Origin: Chrysogorgia sp. JL179-B06
Taxonomy: Eukaryota; Cnidaria; Anthozoa; Scleralcyonacea; Chrysogorgiidae
Length of the DNA stretch: 64,000 nt
Reading direction: 5' to 3'
Assembly: GCA_035772405.1 (NCBI GenBank)
Contig: JAYKKM010000470.1
Span: forward strand, 300,122 to 364,121
Below are positions 9,183 through 17,787 of the stretch, in pieces (the first letter of the stretch is position 1; each line of letters begins with the position of its first letter). A program made the position numbers and the translations under genes. The notes beneath the pieces are model-generated. The model was given only the letters and a program-made list of their open reading frames with translations, was not told the origin of the DNA and did not search any database.

Positions 9183-10430
9183 TTAGTACTGGATTGATTG
9201 TAGATCGTTGTTGATAAGGTTTACGAGTCCGTCGGAGAGTACGAATATCCTACACATGACGTTCGCTGTTGTGGCTTCTTTATTGATTTCCATCAATATT
9301 CCTGACTGCAAGTGTTCACGATCTTTTTTCCAGTTGCAACTTTCACGTTATCTTCGATAGATCTAAGGTCAACAACCAAAGCGAAACCGTCTTTGTAAAA
9401 CTTTTGGATAGTCATGTGCTGGTCGGAGTCTAGTCCTTGCCCGAATAGTCTTTTCGCTTCTCCCCATAGTCTTGATTTCGGTATTCCTTGACTGTAGACC
9501 ATGTTCGGTACACCTTCAATGGTGAGTTTGACTGACTCTATGTTTGGATAGACGAACTCTTCACTATCAGTTCTTGTTTTGTTTGTGAAGAGTAAAACGA
9601 CAGATTTCATCGATTTTCTTGGTAGGTTAATATTCTCGTTTACGAGTGTGATTCCTTTATCCCACTCCACAGTCTTCATTAGTGTGATGTGTTCGTATGA
9701 TAGAGACCTACCGGATGCGTATAGAGATGATACTTCATCAGCAATCTCTTGATTCTCGATAGTTTCGTACTCCAACTCAAGGTTCTCTAACGTATAGCCA
9801 GCCACAGCTGATCCAGATTGAGCCACCATAATATCAGACGCTTTAGGGAGTGTGATTATATACCTGAAATTGTTGTTCATGTTGTATGGTGCGTATAGAC
9901 CATGATCTTCTAGAATCTTGTCGATTTGAATCTTTTGTTTAGTGTTATGGATGGAGAACATCAGACCATCACTAACTTTTTGTGTGTCTCCACTGGCTGC
10001 GCCACTGTCATCCTTTGAGATTAACTTTCGAAGGTTCTCGTTTGCTATACCGTATTCGACCATCTGGTCTCGCTCACTGTTAGATTTCCAGAGGTCTTTG
10101 TACGTACCGATGACGCTTTCACCACTATTGTCGTACACTGACTCACCAGCTAGTTTTACCACCAGTCTCTCGAATAGTAGTCTCGAAAGGTTGTTTAGAA
10201 ACCATGATTTCGCGTTCGAACTCTTAAAGTCGAATAGGATATGGAGACTAGAGGGTACCAAACAAGTGTTACCCTCGGGATGTTCCCATCGGGATGTCGA
10301 TGTATAACTCCTCCCCTGGATTGGCTTTGTTGGAGTTTAGCGTTACAACATGACGGGTTCTTGTGCCTTTGATAGCAGATATTTCACGACGTCTATATCC
10401 AGGAAGCAACTCTTTTTCATTAGTGTTCAT
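9183..10430 (-). pseudogene. Polinton capsid-type protein, two frameshifts
   Basis: About 415 codons in three frames. The start (ATG 10428-10430, preceded by ATAATATAGT) opens 53 codons ending in TAA at 10269-10271. The large middle segment lies in a second frame from about 10266 to 9293, and the last ~40 codons in a third frame from about 9305 to a TAA at 9183-9185. The middle segment has the FDFKSSNAKSWFLNNLSR and VDLRSIEDNVK motifs typical of the conserved Polinton capsid-class protein common in invertebrate genomes, predicted to be a jelly-roll virion shell protein. Whether it is the major or the minor capsid protein I cannot settle from sequence alone. Each break needs only a one- or two-base indel, so inactivation is recent. 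Sequencing error is the alternative. Confidence 0.8.
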
Positions 10431-10450
10431 ACTATATTATAACACATGTT

Positions 10451-11779
10451 TTATTTCCTCTGTTTGTACTGATCGTAGACGAACCAAGCTAGTGCTATCG
10501 CTAGGATCCATAAATTAGACGCTAACCAAGATATGCCTGCAGCTCCCCACTTTAGCGCAGTTGCCACCACATTTATTAGTCCAGACAGTAGAGGACCAGC
10601 CTTTGTGGCTAGATTAGCTATAGCTTTTCCTAGTTTTCCAAGTGCTTGACCACCTTTGGTGATAGCACTTCTAGCGCCTATCACTATAGTAGTTATTATC
10701 CCAGCTATAGAGATTGATATAGCGCTTATTCCAACTAAGTTTTCCTTTGCCCATTTTTTGAACCTTTCGAGTCTATTTAGATCGTTAGCCTCAACCTCGT
10801 CTTTTAGTATACCTACTGCCTCGTCGTGTTCTGGTCTTACGTTGTTTTTCATACGAATGAAATCTGCCTTCAAGTGAGCTGTTTCACTAACGCTCTTATA
10901 GAATTGTTCTTTTAGAGGGTCTGATTCGTTCAAGGACTTGAGTCTATATTGATCACCTACTACATCTAGTGACTGTATTCTCGTCTCAGTTGGACCTTTT
11001 GGGTTGAGAGAGCCAGCGAACTCTCTAATTTCTTGTTCACTAACTAAGACACCTTGTGATGTTTCTGTGAGTTGCTCTTCTCTTTCTTTGACTGTGTCTT
11101 GTAGTTGTTCACTTGTGTTAGATATTATGTCTTTTGACACGTTATCTGGGATTGTGTTGTCACCATTAATTTCCTCGACCATCGCAGGTAGAGTGGCTCT
11201 GTGCTCCTCAATAGCCTCATTTAATAGACTCTTAAATTTGTTGACATATGTTTGTGAGCCCTTAGCTTCGCTGTACGCTATAGAATTACCTTTTGTCACC
11301 ATAACTCTCTTATCTTCAAATTCTAACCCTATAGGAAGACCTTTAACACCAAATACTACATTCATATTTTTTATCACACTCTGCGAAGCTTTTCCATCCT
11401 TAACATTAATTTTGACACCAAGATGGTCCAATAGAAACTGTTTTCGATCCTTTGTTATTGACTCTTTGATTGTTCCCCCATCATGTTTTGGGTTTGGGAT
11501 ACCATCAGATATGTCACTCCCTTTACCCTCTCCAGTTATTGTTACTGTATTACCACTGTCTATAAAAGATGTCTCTGCTTCTATTTTAGTACGTAAACGA
11601 TCAATATACTCCATATTAATCCTAACAACTTTCAACCTATTGGAGTCTTCGTTAAGACTCAAACTCTCATTGTTGAGTATGTTATACTCATTGTCCAAGG
11701 CGGTTTTATCCATACTATTGTATTGCAGATACTTGCCACGATCTTGCATTTCGATTTCATCGAACCCTCCTTCAGCCAT
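10451..11779 (-). CDS. Polinton 442-aa membrane-associated protein
   Basis: An intact frame. Residues 1-345 are hydrophilic with acidic/helical stretches. The last ~95 residues contain hydrophobic segments at about 348-370, 388-411 and 418-436, interrupted by glycine/lysine-rich turns, ending in a short basic tail (YKQRK). This C-terminal part (GISWLASNLWILAIALAWF) looks membrane-inserting or membrane-active. Conserved Polintons carry a comparable protein between the capsid and integrase genes; its function is unknown. The start ATG is directly preceded by CGAGTAGTATATA. A virion-membrane or membrane-lytic role is a guess from composition. Confidence 0.75.
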   Translation of the reverse strand: MAEGGFDEIEMQDRGKYLQYNSMDKTALDNEYNILNNESLSLNEDSNRLKVVRINMEYIDRLRTKIEAETSFIDSGNTVTITGEGKGSDISDGIPNPKHDGGTIKESITKDRKQFLLDHLGVKINVKDGKASQSVIKNMNVVFGVKGLPIGLEFEDKRVMVTKGNSIAYSEAKGSQTYVNKFKSLLNEAIEEHRATLPAMVEEINGDNTIPDNVSKDIISNTSEQLQDTVKEREEQLTETSQGVLVSEQEIREFAGSLNPKGPTETRIQSLDVVGDQYRLKSLNESDPLKEQFYKSVSETAHLKADFIRMKNNVRPEHDEAVGILKDEVEANDLNRLERFKKWAKENLVGISAISISIAGIITTIVIGARSAITKGGQALGKLGKAIANLATKAGPLLSGLINVVATALKWGAAGISWLASNLWILAIALAWFVYDQYKQRK

Positions 11780-11785
11780 TATATA

Positions 11786-12841
11786 CTACTCGATATTTTG
11801 AATATCGCTTTCTGGTATCCATGAGTTGTGTTTACTGTCGTATCCAAGCCACTTAACCAAAGCCATCTTTTTACCCTTAACCTTCTTTCTCTTTAGTATC
11901 TTCTCAACTTTATATACGTCGTCTTTTTTATCAACAGCTGACAACTCTTCCTCGTAGAACTTACCAATGATAGGTTCCCCTTCATGGTCCTCTATCTCGT
12001 ACACGGTAGGGTCACCACGTATGACCTTTGTCACTTTGAATAGCTCCTCAGTGAAGTTAGCCTCATACCCTTTTGCGAATATGCTTTTATACTTTGATAT
12101 CCTGACAGTCTCACCTACTTTGAACTTTGGTAGTGGGTAGTCACCGAAATGGTGTCCAAACAATGTCGTCCATACTTCGTTTTCGTTTTTCTTGTTAACG
12201 TCTTTAGGTTTCATTAGAATAGTACTATGTTTGGTATTGTTGTAATTCTCAACGAGCTGATCTAAAACATCAATCCACTTGTACGTTCCTTTACTGTAGA
12301 AGTACTTCCACATAGACGTCTTGAGTGTTCTGTTAAACCGTTCCACGACTGCTGCCTTTTTATCAGAGTTCGTGCTGAAGTACTTCCCAACGTTATAGAA
12401 TTCCTTACCATCGTCAAACTGAGCTAACTTTGGATACTCGCCAAATCTAACCTCAGCCTTCTCTAGTAACTTTGTGACAGCCTTAGTCATGTTTTTCGTG
12501 TCTTTCCTATAGACGGGTATTGCGAAAGCATACCTACTAAGGATCTCAGTGGCTGTTAGTATCCAGTAGTACCCGTTGTTCTTATGCTTGTACTTGCCCA
12601 TATCAACCAAGTCCATCTGTATCTGCTCACCCAGATAGTCAACAAATGTTTGTCTAAACTTGTGTTTCTTAACAACTGGTTTGTACCTGATGTACGTGTC
12701 TTGAGATTTTAGCCAGTCCTTTATCTTTGCCCTACTAACGCTTAGGCCGTCTTCCAATGCTCTTTGGTACAGCCTCTCAGCAGACTGGTAACCAGTTGAC
12801 GGGTTGTAGTAAATATCTCTTAGTTCTTGCTCTATGTCCAT
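11786..12841 (-). CDS. INT: Polinton integrase (rve fold, C-terminal chromodomain), catalytic region shortened
   Basis: Retrovirus-type DDE integrase that would insert the element, making 6-bp duplications. From the ATG at 12841 (351 aa): N-terminal helical/zinc-binding-like region 1-60; rve core with QMDLVDM (Asp77), QFDDGKEF (Asp143) and KAAVVERFNRTLK (Glu167); SH3-like segment about 235-290; chromodomain about 308-350 (VYKVEKIL...VKWLGY...NSWIPESD). The usual D-35-E spacing is only 23 residues here: about 11 residues that normally lie between KEF and the FST stretch are absent, an in-frame loss of about 33 bp. The enzyme is probably inactive. ATG is chosen over an in-frame GTG six bases upstream because GTGTAT abuts it like the other starts. 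Confidence 0.92.
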   Translation of the reverse strand: MDIEQELRDIYYNPSTGYQSAERLYQRALEDGLSVSRAKIKDWLKSQDTYIRYKPVVKKHKFRQTFVDYLGEQIQMDLVDMGKYKHKNNGYYWILTATEILSRYAFAIPVYRKDTKNMTKAVTKLLEKAEVRFGEYPKLAQFDDGKEFYNVGKYFSTNSDKKAAVVERFNRTLKTSMWKYFYSKGTYKWIDVLDQLVENYNNTKHSTILMKPKDVNKKNENEVWTTLFGHHFGDYPLPKFKVGETVRISKYKSIFAKGYEANFTEELFKVTKVIRGDPTVYEIEDHEGEPIIGKFYEEELSAVDKKDDVYKVEKILKRKKVKGKKMALVKWLGYDSKHNSWIPESDIQNIE

Positions 12842-12846
12842 ATACA

Positions 12847-13491
12847 CTACATGATGTGTAAATCTAACAACACCTCACCAACGCTAACACTGTTGTCATC
12901 CTGATCTGTTATCTTGAACTCTAGTTGGTTGACGACTCCTTTGTTTATTGGGATTTTCGATCCAATACCAAAATGTTGTACAGAGCCCTTTAATGTCTGT
13001 GTGCTAGTTATTGGTAGTACTGCGATACAATCACTTTTGCTACCGTTAACTATGTTCTTAGATCTGTCCACAATATTAGATGTTACTTGTATGTATTTCA
13101 GTCCTCTGTTAACGTTCACAACGTTAGGACTGGTTTTTGTGGTGGCTATTGTAGTGTTTTCGTCAAATCCCAAGAGTTGTCCAAATTTAAACAGTTCTAT
13201 TCGTTGATCAGTTGTTATCGTACACGTCGAGTCGTGTCTGTTAGCCACTATCTTCACGTCTCCTAACTCTCTCAAGTCGTCGGCGATCATTTTAAAGGTG
13301 TGGTACCCAGGACTAAAAACGTGGTCACTACTGTTATAAGTTATCTTGTTGTTATCTGTGGTTACGTTAACGTAGTCCCAAAAGATGGTTGCCTCCTTCA
13401 CCAATATGTAAGGGTCTGAGTTAGTTGCTAGAGTTGACTCTGGTAGGTCTATAGTTTTCGTTGAACCACTAATCAATACTACCACTCTCAT
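12847..13491 (-). CDS. Polinton 214-aa protein, candidate minor capsid/penton
   Basis: An intact frame rich in beta-prone segments, with a C-terminus NQLEFKITDQDDNSVSVGEV followed by LLDLHIM, reminiscent of single jelly-roll virion proteins encoded by Polintons. No catalytic motif, signal peptide or membrane segment is seen. It starts at ATG 13489-13491 only 17 bp from the divergent start of the next gene, so both are driven from one tiny intergenic region. Its stop lies six bases before the integrase ATG, suggesting coordinated expression. A penton/minor capsid role is inferred from size, composition and the company of core virion genes; I could not confirm it. Confidence 0.65.
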   Translation of the reverse strand: MRVVVLISGSTKTIDLPESTLATNSDPYILVKEATIFWDYVNVTTDNNKITYNSSDHVFSPGYHTFKMIADDLRELGDVKIVANRHDSTCTITTDQRIELFKFGQLLGFDENTTIATTKTSPNVVNVNRGLKYIQVTSNIVDRSKNIVNGSKSDCIAVLPITSTQTLKGSVQHFGIGSKIPINKGVVNQLEFKITDQDDNSVSVGEVLLDLHIM

Positions 13492-13508
13492 ATAACGTAC
13501 GGTATGTT
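13492..13508. promoter_or_regulatory. Divergent start region between the 214-aa and 551-aa genes
   Basis: Just 17 bp separate two divergent ATGs. Together with the start codons the region is a near-palindrome (CATATAACGTAC / GGTATGTTATG), so each strand presents GTACGTTATATG- or GTATGTTATG-like sequence immediately before its ATG. Confidence 0.6.
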
Positions 13509-15164
13509 ATGATGGATGCGTTCAAAAGAAAGTATCCTTATGCTGACAAGAATAGGTTTTTTCTTGATGTTGACGACAATATGCATATACATATATTCTT
13601 CGTGACGAAAACCAATATTGGTGACGTTTCGGTAGACTCAAGTAGGTTTAAGAGTAACCCGGAGTACACTAAGTATCTAACGATAAACAAACCAATGATA
13701 GTTAACCAAAAAGAGATAGCTAACGCCGTACGCGTGGCTAAGCTGAATCTAGTTAAAAAGTACCCTCACATCACTTTGAGTAAGTTTGAGTTCGATCCAA
13801 CTGTCTCACAAGATGGTGAGGTTAATGGCGTTGACATATATTTTAGAAACAACGATATCATAAGCACTAACATAACTAGTGATACCTTCAAAAACGACAA
13901 GAGTATGTGGATTTGGCTACACAACAACAAGTCTCCAAAAGGTCACGACGACAAGTTTCCAAAAATATGGCTATCTGGTGGAACTATCCAACCACTATCA
14001 AAAGGTCGCAAGAACCACTGGGGACTTTGGGATGGCTATCCAACGGAAAACGTGTTGAACTACCCAGTGAATAACTTTAGAGTCTACGTCAATCAAAAGA
14101 ACTACTTTTTCTCAAAGCTACCAATACTACAAATCACCACGTCAAAGACAAAGTCAAAGTGGGACGACAACGAGAGCTACTATAGAGTCGTGTTTGCAAC
14201 ATATTGTGCGAGTTTCTGTTGTGGAGTATCACTACAACACTTGTCACCCTCACAAGAAGTCCACCCTGTTATCACAAGGATGGAAGGTGGTGAGAGTATG
14301 AGATCGATAAGTAGAGAGTTTGACGCCGGAGAATTGTATGGTAAGACAGACAAGATTCCTAGAAAACACTACTACCAGGGTAAGGTTCTTGCTGATGGTA
14401 CAACAGGTGAGGAGAGAGTCTTTACGATTAACAACGTTAAGAACGACTACAAACGATACGTTCCTCTGACGTCGAATGGTTCCACCAACATTGGGAGACA
14501 ATACCTAAATCAGTCCATAGAGTCTTTTGTTTACTCTACACTTGGTGCACAAGCGAGAACACGTGTGTCAGTCGTTGGTGATTCTGCAGGCAGTCTAGAG
14601 ACTCAACAAGAGTTCCGAAAGTTGGTTGAGGACAGTGTTATAAACTACGACGTGTCAACGTGGATTCTCAACATGAATAAGTCGATTAGAGACACTAACG
14701 TTGTCCAAAACCTTGCACTGTCACCGTCTACGTGGTTAATGCCAAGTAACGTTGTAATCCTCAAGAACAAAATAGCTGGGTACAACAACCTATTGAAGAC
14801 TGCTACACAGAGTATGAAGTTTGGGGTAAACAGTGGGTTAAACTATATGGAAACGACGGAGGTTAAGAAAGTACACCAAGAAGGTGGAGAGCATCTGGAG
14901 ACACTTGATAAACCAAAGGTGACGCATCGTCTGACGACACCAAACGTGGCACACCAGGAAGGTGGAGAGCATCTGGAGACACTTGATAAACCAAAGGTGA
15001 CGCATCGTCTGACGACACCAAACTTGGCACACCAGGAAGGTGGAGAGCACCTGGAGACACTTGACAAACCAAAGGCGACACCAGGTGACAACACGACAGA
15101 GTTGGGGCTAGTTCTAGTGGTTTCGGCTGTGTCTGGCTATTTAGTAAGTAAATATGTGTTATAG
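13509..15164 (+). CDS. Polinton 551-aa protein with C-terminal tandem repeats and membrane anchor
   Basis: An intact frame, no family recognised. Residues 1-450 look globular with many aromatic and charged residues. Residues about 456-525 are three 26-residue repeats beginning HQEGGEHLETLDKPK, encoded by 78-bp direct DNA repeats. The C-terminus (about 531-551, LGLVLVVSAVSGYLVSKYVL) is a hydrophobic tail anchor. Its position just before a fibre-like gene and the repeat stalk next to a membrane anchor suggest a surface or receptor-facing role; this is inference. Two ATGs are in tandem at 13509 and 13512. The stop is 4 bp before the next gene's likely ATG. Confidence 0.8.
   Translation: MMDAFKRKYPYADKNRFFLDVDDNMHIHIFFVTKTNIGDVSVDSSRFKSNPEYTKYLTINKPMIVNQKEIANAVRVAKLNLVKKYPHITLSKFEFDPTVSQDGEVNGVDIYFRNNDIISTNITSDTFKNDKSMWIWLHNNKSPKGHDDKFPKIWLSGGTIQPLSKGRKNHWGLWDGYPTENVLNYPVNNFRVYVNQKNYFFSKLPILQITTSKTKSKWDDNESYYRVVFATYCASFCCGVSLQHLSPSQEVHPVITRMEGGESMRSISREFDAGELYGKTDKIPRKHYYQGKVLADGTTGEERVFTINNVKNDYKRYVPLTSNGSTNIGRQYLNQSIESFVYSTLGAQARTRVSVVGDSAGSLETQQEFRKLVEDSVINYDVSTWILNMNKSIRDTNVVQNLALSPSTWLMPSNVVILKNKIAGYNNLLKTATQSMKFGVNSGLNYMETTEVKKVHQEGGEHLETLDKPKVTHRLTTPNVAHQEGGEHLETLDKPKVTHRLTTPNLAHQEGGEHLETLDKPKATPGDNTTELGLVLVVSAVSGYLVSKYVL
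14874..15083 (+). repeat. 78-bp tandem repeat inside the 551-aa gene (2.7 copies)
   Basis: Copies start at 14874, 14952 and 15030. The first two differ by about one or two bases, and the third is truncated. The unit is in frame (26 codons). Confidence 0.9.
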
Positions 15165-15168
15165 CATA

Positions 15169-16122
15169 ATGAGTCTAAGTTATGGATTTGAGGACAGAGA
15201 CTACGAGAGCGACAAAACATTAAGAAGAGCGAAGAGACATCTAGACGATGGTCCTAAACTAAGCGTGAGTGGTGGGAGGATGTCTGGAGATATAGATATG
15301 GCGCTCGGGGCACTCAAAAACATAGCAGATCCAGTCGATGATTTGGATGCTATCAGTAAAAAAGTGTTGGAGTCCGTATACTTATCGCAATACTTTAGAA
15401 CGCAGTCCTACAACGTTCTATTTGATTTTAACGTCACAAAGCATGCTGCGAATGTGGTGGAATACCACAATGGAACAAATAAAGTGAAAACCATTAGAGA
15501 TAAAACAAACATGTTAGTACAACACGATCCAACGTATGGTCCTATTGTTGGTGTTAACAATGGTCATAGCTTCCTATCCCCCAAGCTAACTCCAATTCCA
15601 CTTGAAGTTGGGATACACTTTAACTGTCCACGTATGCAATACTGTGACATATCCATTTTTGTGGTAGTGAGGTTAGCCAAGAGGGTATCTACGCCAGATT
15701 GGGAGACGATTGTGTCAAACGACGATGGATCACATGACAAATACATAGGGTACAAAGGAGGCGAGACTGACAAATTATCGTATGGTGGTGGCGATCCAGT
15801 AAAGGGGTACACATGCACAATCCCAAATAACATCGACACCACTGAGACACATATGATATCAATACATTGGCAGATGGATAACTCCCATGTTAGGGTCAAC
15901 AACATAAAATCAGCAGACTCAGACTTCACAGCTAACTACAAAGAGATAGGATATCCTTATGGAACTATCTTTGGAACACATCGACCAAAATTGTTACTCG
16001 CACCCTATAGTTATCCATCTTTGATAGAGTTTTACGGTATTAAAATCATCTCTGGTTATATGACAAACCTAGATATAATATTAGTTGGTAAAGACATGAT
16101 GAGTAAATACAAGGTAAGTTAA
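15169..16122 (+). CDS. Polinton fibre/spike-like protein
   Basis: An intact frame of 317 codons from the ATG at 15169, which follows TTATAGCATA; an in-frame ATG at 15154 overlaps the previous gene and is less likely. Residues about 33-66 carry SGGRMSGDIDMALGALKNIA then DPVDDLDAISKKV, which closely follows the 'G.MSGDIDM...I.NL.DP....DA..K.YV' segment found at the base of many phage and viral fibre proteins and some Polinton proteins. The remaining ~240 residues are beta-rich (probable head domain). I infer a trimeric attachment fibre whose N-terminal part binds the virion. The stop overlaps the next start as TAATG. Confidence 0.7.
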   Translation: MSLSYGFEDRDYESDKTLRRAKRHLDDGPKLSVSGGRMSGDIDMALGALKNIADPVDDLDAISKKVLESVYLSQYFRTQSYNVLFDFNVTKHAANVVEYHNGTNKVKTIRDKTNMLVQHDPTYGPIVGVNNGHSFLSPKLTPIPLEVGIHFNCPRMQYCDISIFVVVRLAKRVSTPDWETIVSNDDGSHDKYIGYKGGETDKLSYGGGDPVKGYTCTIPNNIDTTETHMISIHWQMDNSHVRVNNIKSADSDFTANYKEIGYPYGTIFGTHRPKLLLAPYSYPSLIEFYGIKIISGYMTNLDIILVGKDMMSKYKVS

Positions 16123-16622
16123 TGAGGAAGAAGTCAGTTGTTGTTTTCAATCACATATCAAAGGATATGTCAGAGGAAGAGGTGCTAGAGCTCAAACGCT
16201 TGTACGCGTACTACCACAAACTAGAAGCCTGTTACAAATGGAAATACAAAAGGTTGAAGAAAGTTAAACTATCGTTAAACATGGCTAGCATAGGGTTAAC
16301 GACAGTAGGGATTGTAGCTGGGTCGATAACCGCTAACCCTCTCATCATTGCTTGTATTAGTGGTCCTGGTGTGATCATCCAAGGCTACTTGGCTAAATCC
16401 AATCTGACGAGTAGAGTGGAGCATTGTAAGTTCGCACACACTAGCTACAAAAAGATACTGACACAACTAAGATCGTATCTTAGAGGTCTTCCTTACAACG
16501 AGTCAATGTTCCTCTCAGACGTTAAAGTGTTGGACGATAATGTGACTGACTTATGCCCACCAATCAATGGAATGGTGAAAAGGTACAGTAGAATATATGA
16601 AGAGACCAACACTCCAAATTAG
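16122..16622 (+). CDS. Polinton 166-aa membrane protein, function unknown
   Basis: An intact frame starting inside the previous stop (TAATG). Residues 1-50 form a charged, probably coiled-coil segment (EEEVLELKRLYAYYHKLEAC). Residues about 52-92 are hydrophobic and glycine-rich, consistent with a helical hairpin of two membrane passes. The rest is soluble and basic. The plan (helix, two TM, helix) resembles small SLATT-type membrane proteins, but I have no motif that proves it. Translational coupling with the fibre gene is likely from the overlap. Confidence 0.65.
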   Translation: MRKKSVVVFNHISKDMSEEEVLELKRLYAYYHKLEACYKWKYKRLKKVKLSLNMASIGLTTVGIVAGSITANPLIIACISGPGVIIQGYLAKSNLTSRVEHCKFAHTSYKKILTQLRSYLRGLPYNESMFLSDVKVLDDNVTDLCPPINGMVKRYSRIYEETNTPN

Positions 16623-16926
16623 GGTAAGACATAAGGAGCTCGTTAACATCTTCAAAAAGGTCAAACGAGAGGTGTTTGAAATGGGGCGTGATTCGCGCCT
16701 CCCTTTAAACTAACAACCAAACACGATATTCATATCTGAACTAGGAGTGTGTTCCACATGAAAGACGACGAGAGCTAACACCTTAAAACAAGGCGTTGGT
16801 TGGGAAACGTTTGTATTGAGCAGTTATTTTTTAAGAATAGCTGACCCCCCAAAACGGGGGGTCAGCTTTACCTAAAGAAAAACACTACTTTAAGTTTAAA
16901 ATAAAACATACGTTATAGTATAGGTG
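16623..16926 (+). other. Non-coding gap within the plus-strand block
   Basis: About 300 bp without a credible gene, the longest spacer in an otherwise gapless block. It contains the GC-rich hairpin listed next and ends with CGTTATAGTATAGGTG, the start-proximal motif of the following gene. Confidence 0.6.
16840..16866 (+). terminator. Perfect GC-rich stem-loop (11-bp stem, 5-nt loop)
   Basis: GCTGACCCCCC (16840-16850) pairs perfectly with GGGGGGTCAGC (16856-16866) around AAAAC, followed by TTTA. It is the only such GC block in this AT-rich spacer and lies between the virion gene run and the Bro-N gene. Transcript-end formation is the simplest reading. A protein-binding or packaging signal is possible. 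Confidence 0.55.
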
Positions 16927-17730
16927 ATGAGTATCACTAAAATATTTAGAAATAACGACATGTCAGTCACTGCTATAAAAGATGGAGACAATATTTGGTT
17001 CTACGGAAAAGAAATTGCTGAGATTTTAGGATATAAGAGACCGTATAAGGCTATAACAGATCATGTCGACTATGATGAGAGAAGAAAAATTAGTAAAGTA
17101 ACACCTCAGAGTATATCAATTGATACAGACTGTCAAAACAGACAAGTTTGGCAAATCAACGAGTCTGGAGTCTACGCTCTAATATTCTCATCTAAACTAG
17201 AGTCTGCTAGGACGTTTAAAAAATGGGTGTTCTCAGAGGTGTTACCGTCTATTAGAAAGACGGGTCAGTACACACAATGCAACCAGTTATCAATAATGAA
17301 CGAGACAGATTTACACTACGACATTGTAAAGTACATTAGAGAGTACCACCCAACAATAGTCATCCCAGGGTTGGGAGAGTACCAAGACACGTCTACTAAA
17401 AGAATAGATGGATGGAAGAAGGGTTACAGTGGTGGACAACCAGATTTGATAGTTCCACAACTACACAAGAAATACAATGGTTTTGCTATAGAGTTCAAAA
17501 CACCGAAAGGTAATGGGGTTATTAGGAGTAACCAGATGAGGGTATTAAGGAGACTAAGATCACAAGGGTACAACACATTACTATCCTCAGACCAACATGA
17601 GATAATACATTTCATAGAGACATATATGATAGACTCCAGAGTCCTGTGTGAGTACTGCAATAGGAGATTCAAGAGTGAAACCACACTGTCTAATCACCAA
17701 AAATACTTTCATCGAATACTCTATCTGTGA
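16927..17730 (+). CDS. Bro-N / VRR-NUC / C2H2 zinc-finger fusion protein
   Basis: 267 aa from the ATG at 16927 (GTG lies just before). Residues about 5-112 form a Bro-N (BRO/KilA-type antirepressor DNA-binding) domain: IWFYGKEIAEILGY, then WQINESGVYALIFSSKLESA and FKKWVFSEVLPSIRKTG. Residues about 129-230 form a VRR-NUC nuclease: GYSGGQPDLIVPQ (Asp173), AIEFKTPKG (Glu189, Lys191) and SNQ (Gln203), the PD-(D/E)XK layout. Residues 241-262 form a C2H2 finger (C-x2-C-x12-H-x4-H). The frame is intact and preceded by TATAGTATAGGTG. Bro-N proteins are common in baculoviruses and other large DNA viruses and phages. The fusion suggests a sequence-directed nuclease or resolvase for the element or against competitors (inference). 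Confidence 0.88.
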   Translation: MSITKIFRNNDMSVTAIKDGDNIWFYGKEIAEILGYKRPYKAITDHVDYDERRKISKVTPQSISIDTDCQNRQVWQINESGVYALIFSSKLESARTFKKWVFSEVLPSIRKTGQYTQCNQLSIMNETDLHYDIVKYIREYHPTIVIPGLGEYQDTSTKRIDGWKKGYSGGQPDLIVPQLHKKYNGFAIEFKTPKGNGVIRSNQMRVLRRLRSQGYNTLLSSDQHEIIHFIETYMIDSRVLCEYCNRRFKSETTLSNHQKYFHRILYL

Positions 17731-17787
17731 GATAATCTGTGAGATGACTGTGAGGTTATCTACAACAAGACACCACGTATAGTATAG

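Noticed and set aside
11004..11801. Long plus-strand frame of 265 codons
   Set aside because: Antisense shadow of the 442-aa membrane protein gene; serine/leucine-rich composition without a family.
15154..15168. Upstream ATG for the fibre-like gene
   Set aside because: It lies inside the previous gene; the ATG at 15169 sits right after the element's start-proximal motif.
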